DNA from: Mycobacteroides sp. CBMA 271
GTDB lineage: Bacteria > Actinomycetota > Actinomycetes > Mycobacteriales > Mycobacteriaceae
NCBI RefSeq assembly: GCF_009729205.1
Contig: NZ_VTHB01000002.1
Location: 496,001-560,000, forward strand
Length of the DNA: 64,000 nucleotides
Reading direction: 5' to 3'
The notes beneath the pieces are model-generated. The model was not told the DNA's origin. It saw only the letters and a program-made list of their open reading frames with translations, and did not search any database. How positions within the stretch are numbered: the stretch's first letter is position 1; each line of letters begins with the position of its first letter. The position numbers and the translations under genes are program-made. Below, piece by piece: positions 19,042 to 27,360 of the stretch.

Positions 19042-19464
19042 GTGATCACCCTGGATCAAGCCCAACAGGTTCTCGATGCGCAGCCCTTCAGCCGGCTCCT
19101 GGGCACATCCATCGGCCGAATCGACGAATCGGGAATTCAGCTCGTCCTCGATATCCGCGACGAGCTGCGCCAGCAGAGCGGATTCATTCACGGCGGGGTG
19201 CTGAGCTACCTCGCCGACAACGCCATCACCTACGCGTGCGCACTGGGTCTGGGCGGCGACATCGTCACCAGCGGATACACCATCGAATACGTGTCCCCAG
19301 CACGTGACGGCGCGCGCCTTCTCGCCGATGCATCTCTGGTCAGTTCCGGACGAACCAAGGCCCTCGGTCGCTGCGAGATCTCCGTCGAGGACCACGACGG
19401 CAATACCAAGCTTGTCGCGGTAGCCCAAGGCACGAGCATGGTTCGGCCTAGTGGTTCGGCCTAG
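19042..19464 (+). CDS. PaaI-type hotdog thioesterase
   Basis: 140 residues from a GTG at 19042. The hotdog core QSGFIHGGVLSYLADNAITYA carries the HGG motif of PaaI/YdiI-like acyl-CoA thioesterases, followed by VTSGYTIEYVSPARDG. It would hydrolyse a medium or aromatic acyl-CoA in the cytosol. Its stop overlaps the GTG of the next gene, a TetR regulator, which suggests local control of acyl-CoA metabolism together with the convergent fadD8. Confidence 0.85.
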   Translation: MITLDQAQQVLDAQPFSRLLGTSIGRIDESGIQLVLDIRDELRQQSGFIHGGVLSYLADNAITYACALGLGGDIVTSGYTIEYVSPARDGARLLADASLVSSGRTKALGRCEISVEDHDGNTKLVAVAQGTSMVRPSGSA

Positions 19465-20060
19465 TGGGGCGTAAGCCGCAGTACACCACCGACGACATCC
19501 TCGACGCGGCGCTGGGCTTGGTGACCTCGGCCGGCCCCTCGGCCGCCACCGCGACCGCCGTTGGCAAGGTGCTTGGCGCCCCGTCGGGTTCGGTGTATCA
19601 CCGGTTCGCCAGCCGCGATGAGCTCATGGCTCGCCTCTGGCTGCGTTCGATTACCCGCTACCAGGACGGGCTTCTCGCGGCGCTCGCCCTGCCCGATGCC
19701 GAGATTGCGCTGCACGCGGCGATCGACCATGCCTTCGACTGGACTCAGGAGAACCGCAACGAGGCGCAGCTGCTCCTTCAATACGACAAGGCCGATCTGG
19801 TCGCCCATTGGCCCAATACCCTCGCGGCCGAGCTCAAGGCGCTCAACGCACGGGTGCGGAAATCCTTGCGCGAGTTCACCGAACGCCGATATGGCTCGGT
19901 AACTCCCGAACTGCTCGACAAGGTGATGTTCGCGCTGATCGATATGCCGTACGCGGCGGTTCGCCGGCACCTACCCGATAGGGGTGAGCCCGCGCCGTGG
20001 TTGCGCGAGTTCATCCATGCCGGCGCACAGAACCTTCTCTCGGGAGCAGAGAAGGCCTAG
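19464..20060 (+). CDS. TetR-family regulator
   Basis: 198 residues from a GTG at 19464. The N-terminal helix-turn-helix is TTDDILDAALGLVTSAGPS, then ATATAVGKVLGAPSGSVYHRF. The C-terminal domain is helical and ligand-binding. It is coupled to the thioesterase gene (one-base stop/start overlap) and converges on fadD8 with a 4-base overlap, so a role in fatty acyl-CoA sensing is plausible but not shown. Confidence 0.88.
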   Translation: MGRKPQYTTDDILDAALGLVTSAGPSAATATAVGKVLGAPSGSVYHRFASRDELMARLWLRSITRYQDGLLAALALPDAEIALHAAIDHAFDWTQENRNEAQLLLQYDKADLVAHWPNTLAAELKALNARVRKSLREFTERRYGSVTPELLDKVMFALIDMPYAAVRRHLPDRGEPAPWLREFIHAGAQNLLSGAEKA

Positions 20061-21646
20061 ACCGTCGCGTACTTCTGGCGCAGGGCCTTCTTGTCCAACT
20101 TGCCCAGCGCCGTCAGCGGCAGCGACTCGGCGATGATCACATGCTTGGGCGACTGCACCGAGCCCTTGCGTTCCTTCACCGCGGCCTGAATCTCCGATGT
20201 CATCTTGGAAACCGCCGCGTCATCGGCGGACGCATCGGAACGAAGCACCACGATCGCGGTGACCGCCTCGCCCCACTTCTCGTCCGGTACGCCGATGACA
20301 CCGACCTGGGCGACCGACGGATGTTCGGCGACAACGTCCTCCACCTCACGGGGAAATACGTTGAAGCCGCCGGTGACGATCATGTCCTTGGTGCGGTCGA
20401 CGATGAACCAGAAGCCGTCCTCGTCCTCTCGTGCGATATCGCCGGTGCGCAGCCAGCCGTTCTTGAAGGTGTCGGCGGTCTGCTCGGGCAACTCCCAGTA
20501 GCCGCCCGCCACCAACGGTCCGGCCACGCAGATCTCGCCGGGCTCGCCCTGCTTGACCGGCTTGTCGTTCTCGTCAAGAAGCGCGGTCCGCAGGAACGCC
20601 GAAGGCCGGCCACAACTGGAGAGCCGCTTGGCATCGTGGTCACCCTTGGCCAGGTAACTGATCACCATGGGCGCCTCGGACTGACCGAAGTACTGCGCGA
20701 AGATCGGTCCGAATCGCTCGATGGCCTCCGCCAACCGCACCGGGTTGATCGCCGAGGCGCCGTAGTAGACGGTCTGCAGCGAGGACAGATCGCGGGTGTG
20801 CGAATCCGGGTGATCCATCAGCGCGTAGATCATCGACGGCACCAACATGGTGGCGGTGATCTTGTGCTCCTCGATCGCGGCCAGCACGGCAGCCGCGTCG
20901 AACTTGGGCAGCACCACCATGGAGCCGCCCTTCATCAGGGTCGGCATGAAGAAGGCGGCACCGGCATGTGAAAGCGGGGTACACATCAGGAATTTGGGAC
21001 GCTCCGGCCATTCCCATTCGGCCAGCTGGATCTGCGTCATGGTCAGGATGGACTGCGAGGTCCCGATGACGCCCTTGGGCTTGCCGGTTGTCCCGCCCGT
21101 GTAGGTGAGGCCGTTGATGTGGTCCGGTGACAGATTGGTCGGCGTCAGGGGCTTCGCCTCGAAATCCTTGGCTGCCGCGACCAAATCATGTCCGACCGCG
21201 GCGAGTTCCGGCGGCACCGGCCCGAGCGTCAGCACGCGGGTCAGGGTCGGAACCTTCTCCACCAGGGCAGCAGCCCGCTCCACGAATTGCGGCGTCGGGT
21301 CGATGACGAGTGTGGTGATCTTGGCGTCCGCCAGCACGTACGCGTGGTCGTCCAGTGATCCCATCGGATGCAACGCGGTGCGGCGAGTGCCCAGCAGCTG
21401 CCCCGCCCCAATCACCAGCAGCACCTCGGGTCGGTTGAGGGCCAGCATGCCCTGACCGTCGGTCGTATCCGGCACCAAGGACGTGAACGCCTGGATGTAC
21501 CTGCTGATCTCGTCGGCCATCTGCGCACCGGTCAAGGTGACGTCGCCGAGCACCAACGCGGGCGCATTGGCGTTCCGCTTGAGTGCGGAAACCAGCAGGT
21601 GCCCGGAGTTGATCGACCCGTGCAGCGGGTCAAATGGATCAGGCAT
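20057..21646 (-). CDS. fadD8: Fatty acid-CoA ligase FadD8
   Basis: 529 residues from the ATG at 21646, with AAGGAG 4 bases upstream; the in-frame extension to 21700 runs through the operator. Close to M. tuberculosis FadD8: SGHLLVSALKRN, GLTYTGGTTGKPKGV as the AMP-binding P-loop, YYGASAINPVRLAEAI, YFGQSEAP, DMIVTGGFNVFPREVE and PLTALGKLDKKALR with the adenylation Lys. It activates a carboxylic acid to its CoA thioester through an acyl-AMP. A KstR-like palindrome lies about 50 bases upstream. Substrate unproven. Confidence 0.92.
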   Translation of the reverse strand: MPDPFDPLHGSINSGHLLVSALKRNANAPALVLGDVTLTGAQMADEISRYIQAFTSLVPDTTDGQGMLALNRPEVLLVIGAGQLLGTRRTALHPMGSLDDHAYVLADAKITTLVIDPTPQFVERAAALVEKVPTLTRVLTLGPVPPELAAVGHDLVAAAKDFEAKPLTPTNLSPDHINGLTYTGGTTGKPKGVIGTSQSILTMTQIQLAEWEWPERPKFLMCTPLSHAGAAFFMPTLMKGGSMVVLPKFDAAAVLAAIEEHKITATMLVPSMIYALMDHPDSHTRDLSSLQTVYYGASAINPVRLAEAIERFGPIFAQYFGQSEAPMVISYLAKGDHDAKRLSSCGRPSAFLRTALLDENDKPVKQGEPGEICVAGPLVAGGYWELPEQTADTFKNGWLRTGDIAREDEDGFWFIVDRTKDMIVTGGFNVFPREVEDVVAEHPSVAQVGVIGVPDEKWGEAVTAIVVLRSDASADDAAVSKMTSEIQAAVKERKGSVQSPKHVIIAESLPLTALGKLDKKALRQKYATV

Positions 21647-21692
21647 CGCACTCCTTGTTGAATCGTCGCAGATCAGCCACTCCGCTCGACGG

Positions 21693-21706
21693 TAGAACAT
21701 GTTCTA
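21693..21706. promoter_or_regulatory. KstR-like operator upstream of fadD8
   Basis: TAGAACATGTTCTA is a perfect 14-base palindrome and fits the KstR consensus TnnAACnnGTTnnA, the cholesterol-catabolism repressor site. It lies 47-60 bases before the fadD8 start, consistent with overlap of the promoter. Confidence 0.65.
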
Positions 21707-21807
21707 GTTTTGGGCAAGAACGCACCTGCGCACCGAAACCGATGTTGTGGCGGTTTCGTCTCCCACATATTCGCCACAACCTCGGTTTCGACGGCTGCGA
21801 CAGCCCG

Positions 21808-22755
21808 CTACGGCGTCAGCAGTCGGATCGGATTGCCGGTGCAGTAGGCCGCGATGTCCTCCACAATCTCGCGGTAGAACAGCCCCATCAGATCCTTCGT
21901 CACGTAGCCGAGGTGTGGGGTCAGCAGCGTGTTCGGGAGCGCGGCGAGCGGATGGCCCGGAGGGAGCGGCTCCTGTGCGTAGACATCGAGTGCCGCGCCG
22001 CGAATCTGCCTGCTACGCAATGCCTCGATGAGGGCGGGCTCATCGACGAGACCACCCCGGGAGGTATTGACCAGCACCGCATCGGGTTTCATCAGCGCCA
22101 ATTCGTCCTTCCCGACGATCCCTCGGGTGGATTCGGCGAGCACCAGATGCAGGGACACCACGTCCGCGGTGGCCAGCAGCGTCTCCCGGTCCACCCGCTG
22201 CACGCCGGCACGCTCGGCCCGTTCATCGGTGAGGTTGGGGCTCCAGCCGATCACATTCATGCCGAACGCGTTTCCCACTGCCGCAACCCGACGGCCGATA
22301 CGACCGAGGCCCACCAGTCCCAGCGTCGCTCCGGCCAGATCGGTACCGACCGTCGTCTGCCACCGGCCGTACCGCAGCGCCCGATCCTCGGCAATGAGAT
22401 GGCGCTGCAGCCCAAGGATTAGCGCCCAGGTCAGCTCGACTGTGGGCGTGATCGACCCGCCGGTTCCCGACACCACGATCCCGCGGTCCAGGGCGGCGGC
22501 GACGTCTATGGCCGCATTGAAGGGACCCGTCGTCACCAGCAGCCGAAGATCCGGCAGCCGCGCCAACAGGTCACGATCGATGCGGGTGCGTTCCCGCATC
22601 GCGACCACAACCTCGTGACCGACAAGCGCGTCGGCCAGCCGATCACCTGGCGGGATGTGCTCCCGGATCGACGTCACCCGCACTCGCCGCGGAATGCTGG
22701 ACCAATCGACGCTGTCCGCCAGACCCTGATAGTCGTCCAGAACCGCGATGCGCAT
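21808..22755 (-). CDS. D-2-hydroxyacid dehydrogenase, NAD-binding
   Basis: 315 residues from the ATG at 22755, which overlaps the amidohydrolase stop (ATGA). The Rossmann motif is LGLVGLGRIGRRVAAVG, with VNTSRGGLVDEPALIEAL carrying the substrate-side Arg and TPHLGYVT the catalytic His region. It belongs to the phosphoglycerate/formate dehydrogenase superfamily; the substrate is not predictable. As the last gene of the GntR-headed operon it may reduce or oxidise a 2-keto or 2-hydroxy acid released by the other enzymes. Confidence 0.87.
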   Translation of the reverse strand: MRIAVLDDYQGLADSVDWSSIPRRVRVTSIREHIPPGDRLADALVGHEVVVAMRERTRIDRDLLARLPDLRLLVTTGPFNAAIDVAAALDRGIVVSGTGGSITPTVELTWALILGLQRHLIAEDRALRYGRWQTTVGTDLAGATLGLVGLGRIGRRVAAVGNAFGMNVIGWSPNLTDERAERAGVQRVDRETLLATADVVSLHLVLAESTRGIVGKDELALMKPDAVLVNTSRGGLVDEPALIEALRSRQIRGAALDVYAQEPLPPGHPLAALPNTLLTPHLGYVTKDLMGLFYREIVEDIAAYCTGNPIRLLTP

Positions 22756-24023
22756 CAGTACGCGTTCGGGTCGTTCTGCACCTGCACCGGCACCGGATGC
22801 CGGTACAGGTTGGCAGCGTTCTCCCATGTCAGCTTCTTGACGACGTCTGCCGGTAACCAACCGATTTCCTCGTGGATGACGCGCTGCGTGTGCGGCCACG
22901 TCGAGTCGCAGTGCGGGTAGTCCGCCTCCAACATGATGTTCTCGGTGCCGATGCGCTCGTGCTGGATGAAGGAGGATTGGTCCTCCACCGCGCAGAACCA
23001 GAAGTTCCTCGTGAACACCTCGGCCGGGGACAATGTTTCGCCGAGCGCCTTCCACGTCCCGTACATCTCGTGATAGCTCAGCATGTGATCGAGCCGGTCC
23101 AGAAGACCAGCCACCCAGCCGATTCCGCCCTCGGACAGGCAGATCTTCAGGTCCGGGTATCTGCTGGGCAGCCCCGAATACAGCCAGTCGACACCCGCCG
23201 AGATGGCGTAGGCGAAGAACAACACACCCTGTACATCTGGGGGTGCGTCGTCGGTGGTGGACGGCGCCGACCCCGACGAGCCGATGTGCAGGTTCACCAC
23301 CGTTCCCGTTTCTGCGCAGGCCGCCATCATCGGTTCCCAGTAACCGGAATGAATTGACGGCAGCCCCAACATCGCCGGATTCTCGCTGAATGTCACGGCG
23401 TGAAAGCCTCTTTCGGCGTTCTCGCGGATCATCTGCGCACCCACCTCAGGGTCCAGCAGCCACGGCAGCTGACACGGAATGATCCGTCCCGGGTAAGAGC
23501 CCGCCCATACCTCGTGGTGCCAATCGTTCCAGGCGCGTACCGAGGCCATCGCGAGGTCGCGGTCCTTGGTAACCAACTGCAGTCGCTGGCCGGCGAACCC
23601 CGGCAGGAACGACGGGAAGTTCAGCGAGGCGTACACCCCGTTGAGGTCCATGTCCTTCACCCGCTCGTGGATATCCCAGGCACCCCTGCGCATTTCATCG
23701 AACCTGGCCGGCTCGAACCCGTACTCCGAGACCGGTCTGCCCACGACGGCGTTGAAGCCGACATTGGGCAGGGCCTGCCCGTCATACATCCAGGTTTGTC
23801 CGCCGCTTTCGGTCTCAATGACCTTGGGCGCGAGGTCGGCGAATTTCGCGGGCACCCGGCCCTCGAAGGTGTCGGGCGGCTCGACAATGTGATCATCGAC
23901 GGAGATCACCGTGTACAGCCGTTCGGCACGTTCGGGTTCGGGCAAGAACGTGACGACGCGCTCATCACCGGTCTGTGCGGTGGTGAAGTCGAGAGTGTTG
24001 GCAAGATCGTCCAGGGATTTCAT
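22755..24023 (-). CDS. Amidohydrolase-family protein (ACMSD-like TIM barrel)
   Basis: 422 residues. SVDDHIVEPPDTF near residue 41 is the N-terminal metal-binding turn of the amidohydrolase_2 family; VVNLHIGSSGS and NIMLEADYPHCDSTWP supply the later His and Asp ligands. Members include decarboxylases and C-C hydrolases of carboxylated aromatic or similar acids. It sits 18 bases after the class II aldolase gene and overlaps the dehydrogenase by 4 bases. Mycobacteria carry several such enzymes in lipid and sterol loci; the substrate is unknown. Confidence 0.85.
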   Translation of the reverse strand: MKSLDDLANTLDFTTAQTGDERVVTFLPEPERAERLYTVISVDDHIVEPPDTFEGRVPAKFADLAPKVIETESGGQTWMYDGQALPNVGFNAVVGRPVSEYGFEPARFDEMRRGAWDIHERVKDMDLNGVYASLNFPSFLPGFAGQRLQLVTKDRDLAMASVRAWNDWHHEVWAGSYPGRIIPCQLPWLLDPEVGAQMIRENAERGFHAVTFSENPAMLGLPSIHSGYWEPMMAACAETGTVVNLHIGSSGSAPSTTDDAPPDVQGVLFFAYAISAGVDWLYSGLPSRYPDLKICLSEGGIGWVAGLLDRLDHMLSYHEMYGTWKALGETLSPAEVFTRNFWFCAVEDQSSFIQHERIGTENIMLEADYPHCDSTWPHTQRVIHEEIGWLPADVVKKLTWENAANLYRHPVPVQVQNDPNAY

Positions 24024-24041
24024 CGGTTTCCTTGCAAGAAG

Positions 24042-24815
24042 TTACGACAACACGTCGGGGTCGGCTTTGATGGTCATGCGGGCGGCCCCGGCCCAATAGA
24101 TATCGGCCGCGCGCTCGATGAGTGAGGCCCGCATGCCGTACATGTCGGCTCGGTCCATCTCCGAGGGCTTCCGGCCGGTAAGCATGACGTGGTACGCGAG
24201 CTTGCACACCCGCTCAACGGAGGCCGCCCGATACACCGCCTCGGCGAGGTTGCCTCCTGTCGCGATGACACCGTGATTGGCCAGGATCGTCAGGTTGACG
24301 TTTCCGATCCTCTCCACGAGATCCCTTGCCCGGGAAGGGGTATCAATCTCGCCGTCATAGACATCGATAAAGCGCATATCGTCCAGAAACAGTGCGCCCG
24401 TCTGGTGAACCAATATCGGCAGCTCCCCCAGGGCCGCGATCAGGCTGACGTAGTACGGATGGTTGTGGACGACTACACGCGCGTCGGTACGGGCCCGGTG
24501 CAGCTCGGTGTGGATGTGGATCGCCGGGGTGACATCCCACCTGCCGCGCACCACCTGCGCGTTATCGTCCACCTCGCAGATGTCCGACGCGGTGAGTTCC
24601 TGCCACCACAGTCCCCAGGGATTCACCAGCATGCCCGGCCGCCCCGCTGGCTGCCAGGTGATGTGTCCGGCCATGTTTTCCGCGAAACCTATTGTTGCCA
24701 AATGCCGGAACGCGATCGCCAGCGCCTGCTCATCGGTCAGGTCTACGCCGATCGGCGGGATCACCGACGGCCCCCAGACCTTCAGACCGCCGTCGCGCAC
24801 CCTATCGGCGTTCAT
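24042..24815 (-). CDS. Class II aldolase/adducin-domain protein
   Basis: 257 residues. HIHTELHRAR and VVHNHPYYVS provide the histidines that bind the divalent metal in class II aldolases (fuculose-phosphate aldolase/adducin head fold), with ITILANHG-type sequence LTILANHGVIATG completing the fold. It would cleave or decarboxylate a 2-hydroxy or 2-keto acid. The start overlaps the CoA-ligase 3' end by 14 bases. It sits in a five-gene operon on the minus strand. Confidence 0.85.
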   Translation of the reverse strand: MNADRVRDGGLKVWGPSVIPPIGVDLTDEQALAIAFRHLATIGFAENMAGHITWQPAGRPGMLVNPWGLWWQELTASDICEVDDNAQVVRGRWDVTPAIHIHTELHRARTDARVVVHNHPYYVSLIAALGELPILVHQTGALFLDDMRFIDVYDGEIDTPSRARDLVERIGNVNLTILANHGVIATGGNLAEAVYRAASVERVCKLAYHVMLTGRKPSEMDRADMYGMRASLIERAADIYWAGAARMTIKADPDVLS

Positions 24816-26379
24816 AATCGGCTCCCAATCGCGAACGGATATCTTCGCGCAGTAAACCTTTGGCCACCTTGCCGCCCGATGAACGCGGCAACTCGTCGAG
24901 GACGACTAGTCGCTCCGGCAGCAGCTCTTTGGAAACGCCTTGGGCCAATAGATGTTCGACGAGCGCGCCGAGGTCAATCTGCTGCAGGCTGGCCAGTTCG
25001 GCGTATACACATACCTTCTCGCCGAACACCGGATCTGGCATTGCGACCGCCGCCACCACCGCGATGGCGGGGTGCGTGGCCACCGCCTCCTCCACCTGCA
25101 CCGCGCTGATGTTCTTTCCGCCGCGCACCACGAAATCGGAGGTGCGGCCGGTTACCGTCAGGTATCCATCCTCGTCGACCTCGCAGATATCGCCCATGCG
25201 CATCCAACCGTCGGGCGTGAACAATTTGTCGTGGTCCGCACCGTCGAGGTAGCCCAAGCTGGTCGCCGGCCCCTTGCAGGCCGGCTGGCCTCTGCCGCCG
25301 CCAGTCACGTCGCGATCTCCGTCGAGCAGCCGCACCGACATTTCCGGCACCACGCGCCCCGCGGTACGCAGCCGGCGTTCGCGCGTGTCGTGCAATGTAG
25401 TGCCGCTGAGCAGACCGGTCTCATTGGATCCGTAGAACTGCAGAATCGTTGCGCCGGTGAGATCCTCGAACTCGGCGGCCCGCCGATATGGCAACGGTTC
25501 TCCACCGGTGAACACGACGCGCAACGAGCTCAGGTCGTAGTCACGGGAAGCCCTATCGGCCAAGATCATCATGAGTTGCGTACTGACACAACACAGCACG
25601 GTCACTCGGTGCCGCGCGATGGCGTTGCACACCGCCGTCGGACTGAATCGCTCAACAAGAACGGTGCTGGCACCGAGGTAGATCGGTGTGGTGTGCGTGG
25701 TCCAGATGCCGAAACCGAATGGTGTCGGGATGACGGGCAGGAACACGTCATCGGGGGTCAAAGCCCCGTTCTCCATCGCCTTCTGATGAAAGTAGTGCCA
25801 CCGATTCTGGGTGTGCACCACACATTTCGGCAGTCCTGTGGTTCCCGAGGTGGAGTTGATCAAGAAGACGTCGTCGGTACCCAGCGCTTCGTGGCCGGAG
25901 AGCTCTTTCGGTATCGACTCCGTGTCAATCCGCAGACCGACGAAATCATTTTGCAAGACAAGGGTTTTCGGCGCGTTTCCGGTCTGTTCGGCAAGTTCCC
26001 GGTGTGCGGGGTCACAGATCAGTAGCCTGGGTTGAGTCGCACGCAGGATCTCGGCGGCCTCTCGCGTTCCGGCCCGAGCTCCGATGCCAACCACTGCGGC
26101 CCCACTGCGTTCCGCCGCGACGAACAGCACGTGGATGCCGACGGTGTCGGCATGCCACACCGCGACCCGATCTCCCGGCGTTACGCCCAGCCCGTGCAAT
26201 TGGGCGGCAAGGGCGTCTGCCGCGAGATCGAATTCTTGCCACGACATCGGCGCATTGGGGTGATCGATGTAGGCGGGCCTATCCGGCCGAGACCGTGCAG
26301 AGCTGCGGACGGCTTGCGACAACGTCAGGTCCGACCACCAGCCCCGAGCGCGGTATCGGGCGGCCTCATCGGATGCCAT
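24802..26379 (-). CDS. AMP-binding acyl-CoA ligase
   Basis: 525 residues from the ATG at 26379 (GGAGG 8-9 bases upstream); an ATG at 26406 is an alternative. The adenylation motifs are INSTSGTTGLPKCVVHT, FYGSNETGLLSGTTLHD, WMRMGDICEVDEDGYLTVTG, RGGKNISAVQVEEAV and LPRSSGGKVAKGLLRE with the conserved catalytic Lys. It resembles cyclohexanecarboxylate- and short-chain acid-CoA ligases more than FadD long-chain enzymes. It probably activates the substrate of the operon. The GntR regulator gene lies just upstream on the same strand. Confidence 0.88.
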   Translation of the reverse strand: MASDEAARYRARGWWSDLTLSQAVRSSARSRPDRPAYIDHPNAPMSWQEFDLAADALAAQLHGLGVTPGDRVAVWHADTVGIHVLFVAAERSGAAVVGIGARAGTREAAEILRATQPRLLICDPAHRELAEQTGNAPKTLVLQNDFVGLRIDTESIPKELSGHEALGTDDVFLINSTSGTTGLPKCVVHTQNRWHYFHQKAMENGALTPDDVFLPVIPTPFGFGIWTTHTTPIYLGASTVLVERFSPTAVCNAIARHRVTVLCCVSTQLMMILADRASRDYDLSSLRVVFTGGEPLPYRRAAEFEDLTGATILQFYGSNETGLLSGTTLHDTRERRLRTAGRVVPEMSVRLLDGDRDVTGGGRGQPACKGPATSLGYLDGADHDKLFTPDGWMRMGDICEVDEDGYLTVTGRTSDFVVRGGKNISAVQVEEAVATHPAIAVVAAVAMPDPVFGEKVCVYAELASLQQIDLGALVEHLLAQGVSKELLPERLVVLDELPRSSGGKVAKGLLREDIRSRLGADYERR

Positions 26380-26457
26380 ACCTGAGCCCTCCGCCGTCAT
26401 ATCCAAATAATAAGGAAATGATGGTCGGTGTCAACGGCCAGCCGACTCCACCGCTGC

Positions 26458-27240
26458 CTATGCCCCGCGCCCCGCGGACTTCGTCCATGTGCGCACCATC
26501 GCCGGATCTACCACTCCGCTCCACCCCGGATAACGCTGCGCGTTCACCAGATGCGCGGCAGCGAGATCGCGTGCGCGCTGAGCGTCGCCCACGTCGATCG
26601 CGTCGATCACCTGGCGGTGATCCTCCAACACCGCACGCCGCTCCTCGACGGGGACCGCGCCATGGTCGGTTACTTGCGCAGACCAGTTTTGCTCGTGGCT
26701 CGACCACAACGCTTCCAGCGCACCCGCCAGGATGATCATCGTCTCGTTTCCGCAGTACTGGACCAGCGCCTCGTGGTACCTGCGGCTGGCCGAAGTCACC
26801 TTCTGCAGATCCTCCACCGACTCCAGCGCTTCCTCATGCAGGCGTCGCAGAACGGGCACCACCACACTCTTGCGGTCCGAGCGCTGGGCACACAGCGCGG
26901 CGCAGGCCGGTTCCACTTGCAGCAGCGCGGTGCCCACATCGGCCAGACCGACCGCCTGGGTCCCCAGCACCAGCCCCAGGGTGTACGCCACGTTTGCCGC
27001 CCGCGGTCGATGAACCACGGCGCCACCGAGTTTTCCGCGCCGTACCGTCAGGAGGCCCTCGGCCTCCAGAATGCGCATGGCCTCGCGCAGCGACGGCTTA
27101 CTGACGTGGTACTGCACCAGCAATTCGTCTTCCTTGGGCAGGATGCTGCCGTCAGCCAGCTCACCGGCAAGGATCCGTCCCCGTAATTGGTCCGCTACCT
27201 GCTCGGCAAGCCGCTGAAAGCGAACGATCGGCTCCCGCAC
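26458..27240 (-). CDS. GntR/FadR-type regulator with FCD domain
   Basis: 260 residues from a GTG at 27240; a start at 27348 would add an unsupported tail. The winged helix is ADGSILPKEDELLVQYHVSK, then PSLREAMRILEAEGLLTVRRG. The FCD ligand-binding domain follows with a metal-site pattern (RRYHEALVQYCGN and EDHRQVIDAIDVGDAQRARD). It heads the operon for the ligase, aldolase, amidohydrolase and dehydrogenase, and is divergent from the MBL hydrolase and P450. It probably represses both directions until an acid ligand binds. Confidence 0.88.
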   Translation of the reverse strand: MREPIVRFQRLAEQVADQLRGRILAGELADGSILPKEDELLVQYHVSKPSLREAMRILEAEGLLTVRRGKLGGAVVHRPRAANVAYTLGLVLGTQAVGLADVGTALLQVEPACAALCAQRSDRKSVVVPVLRRLHEEALESVEDLQKVTSASRRYHEALVQYCGNETMIILAGALEALWSSHEQNWSAQVTDHGAVPVEERRAVLEDHRQVIDAIDVGDAQRARDLAAAHLVNAQRYPGWSGVVDPAMVRTWTKSAGRGA

Positions 27241-27301
27241 GCATCGAGTGTGCCAGAACAGGGCGCCTAAGCCGGGGCACCGCGCTTCTTTCTCTTGAAT
27301 C

Positions 27302-27312
27302 CAAATGATTTG
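27302..27312. promoter_or_regulatory. Candidate GntR operator
   Basis: CAAATGATTTG is a perfect inverted repeat with a single central base, placed 62 bases before the gntR start and 49 before the divergent gene. The spacing and AT-rich setting suit a FadR/FCD-type site. Confidence 0.45.
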
Positions 27313-27360
27313 TATCGTAGCGTGAGCCGGGTCACCTAGGTTCGGCACGATGGACGGTTC

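Noticed and set aside
19997-20971. Open plus-strand frame of 324 codons opposite fadD8
   Set aside because: The peptide is rich in His, Arg and Leu and mirrors the codon structure of fadD8, which has full adenylation motifs on the other strand.
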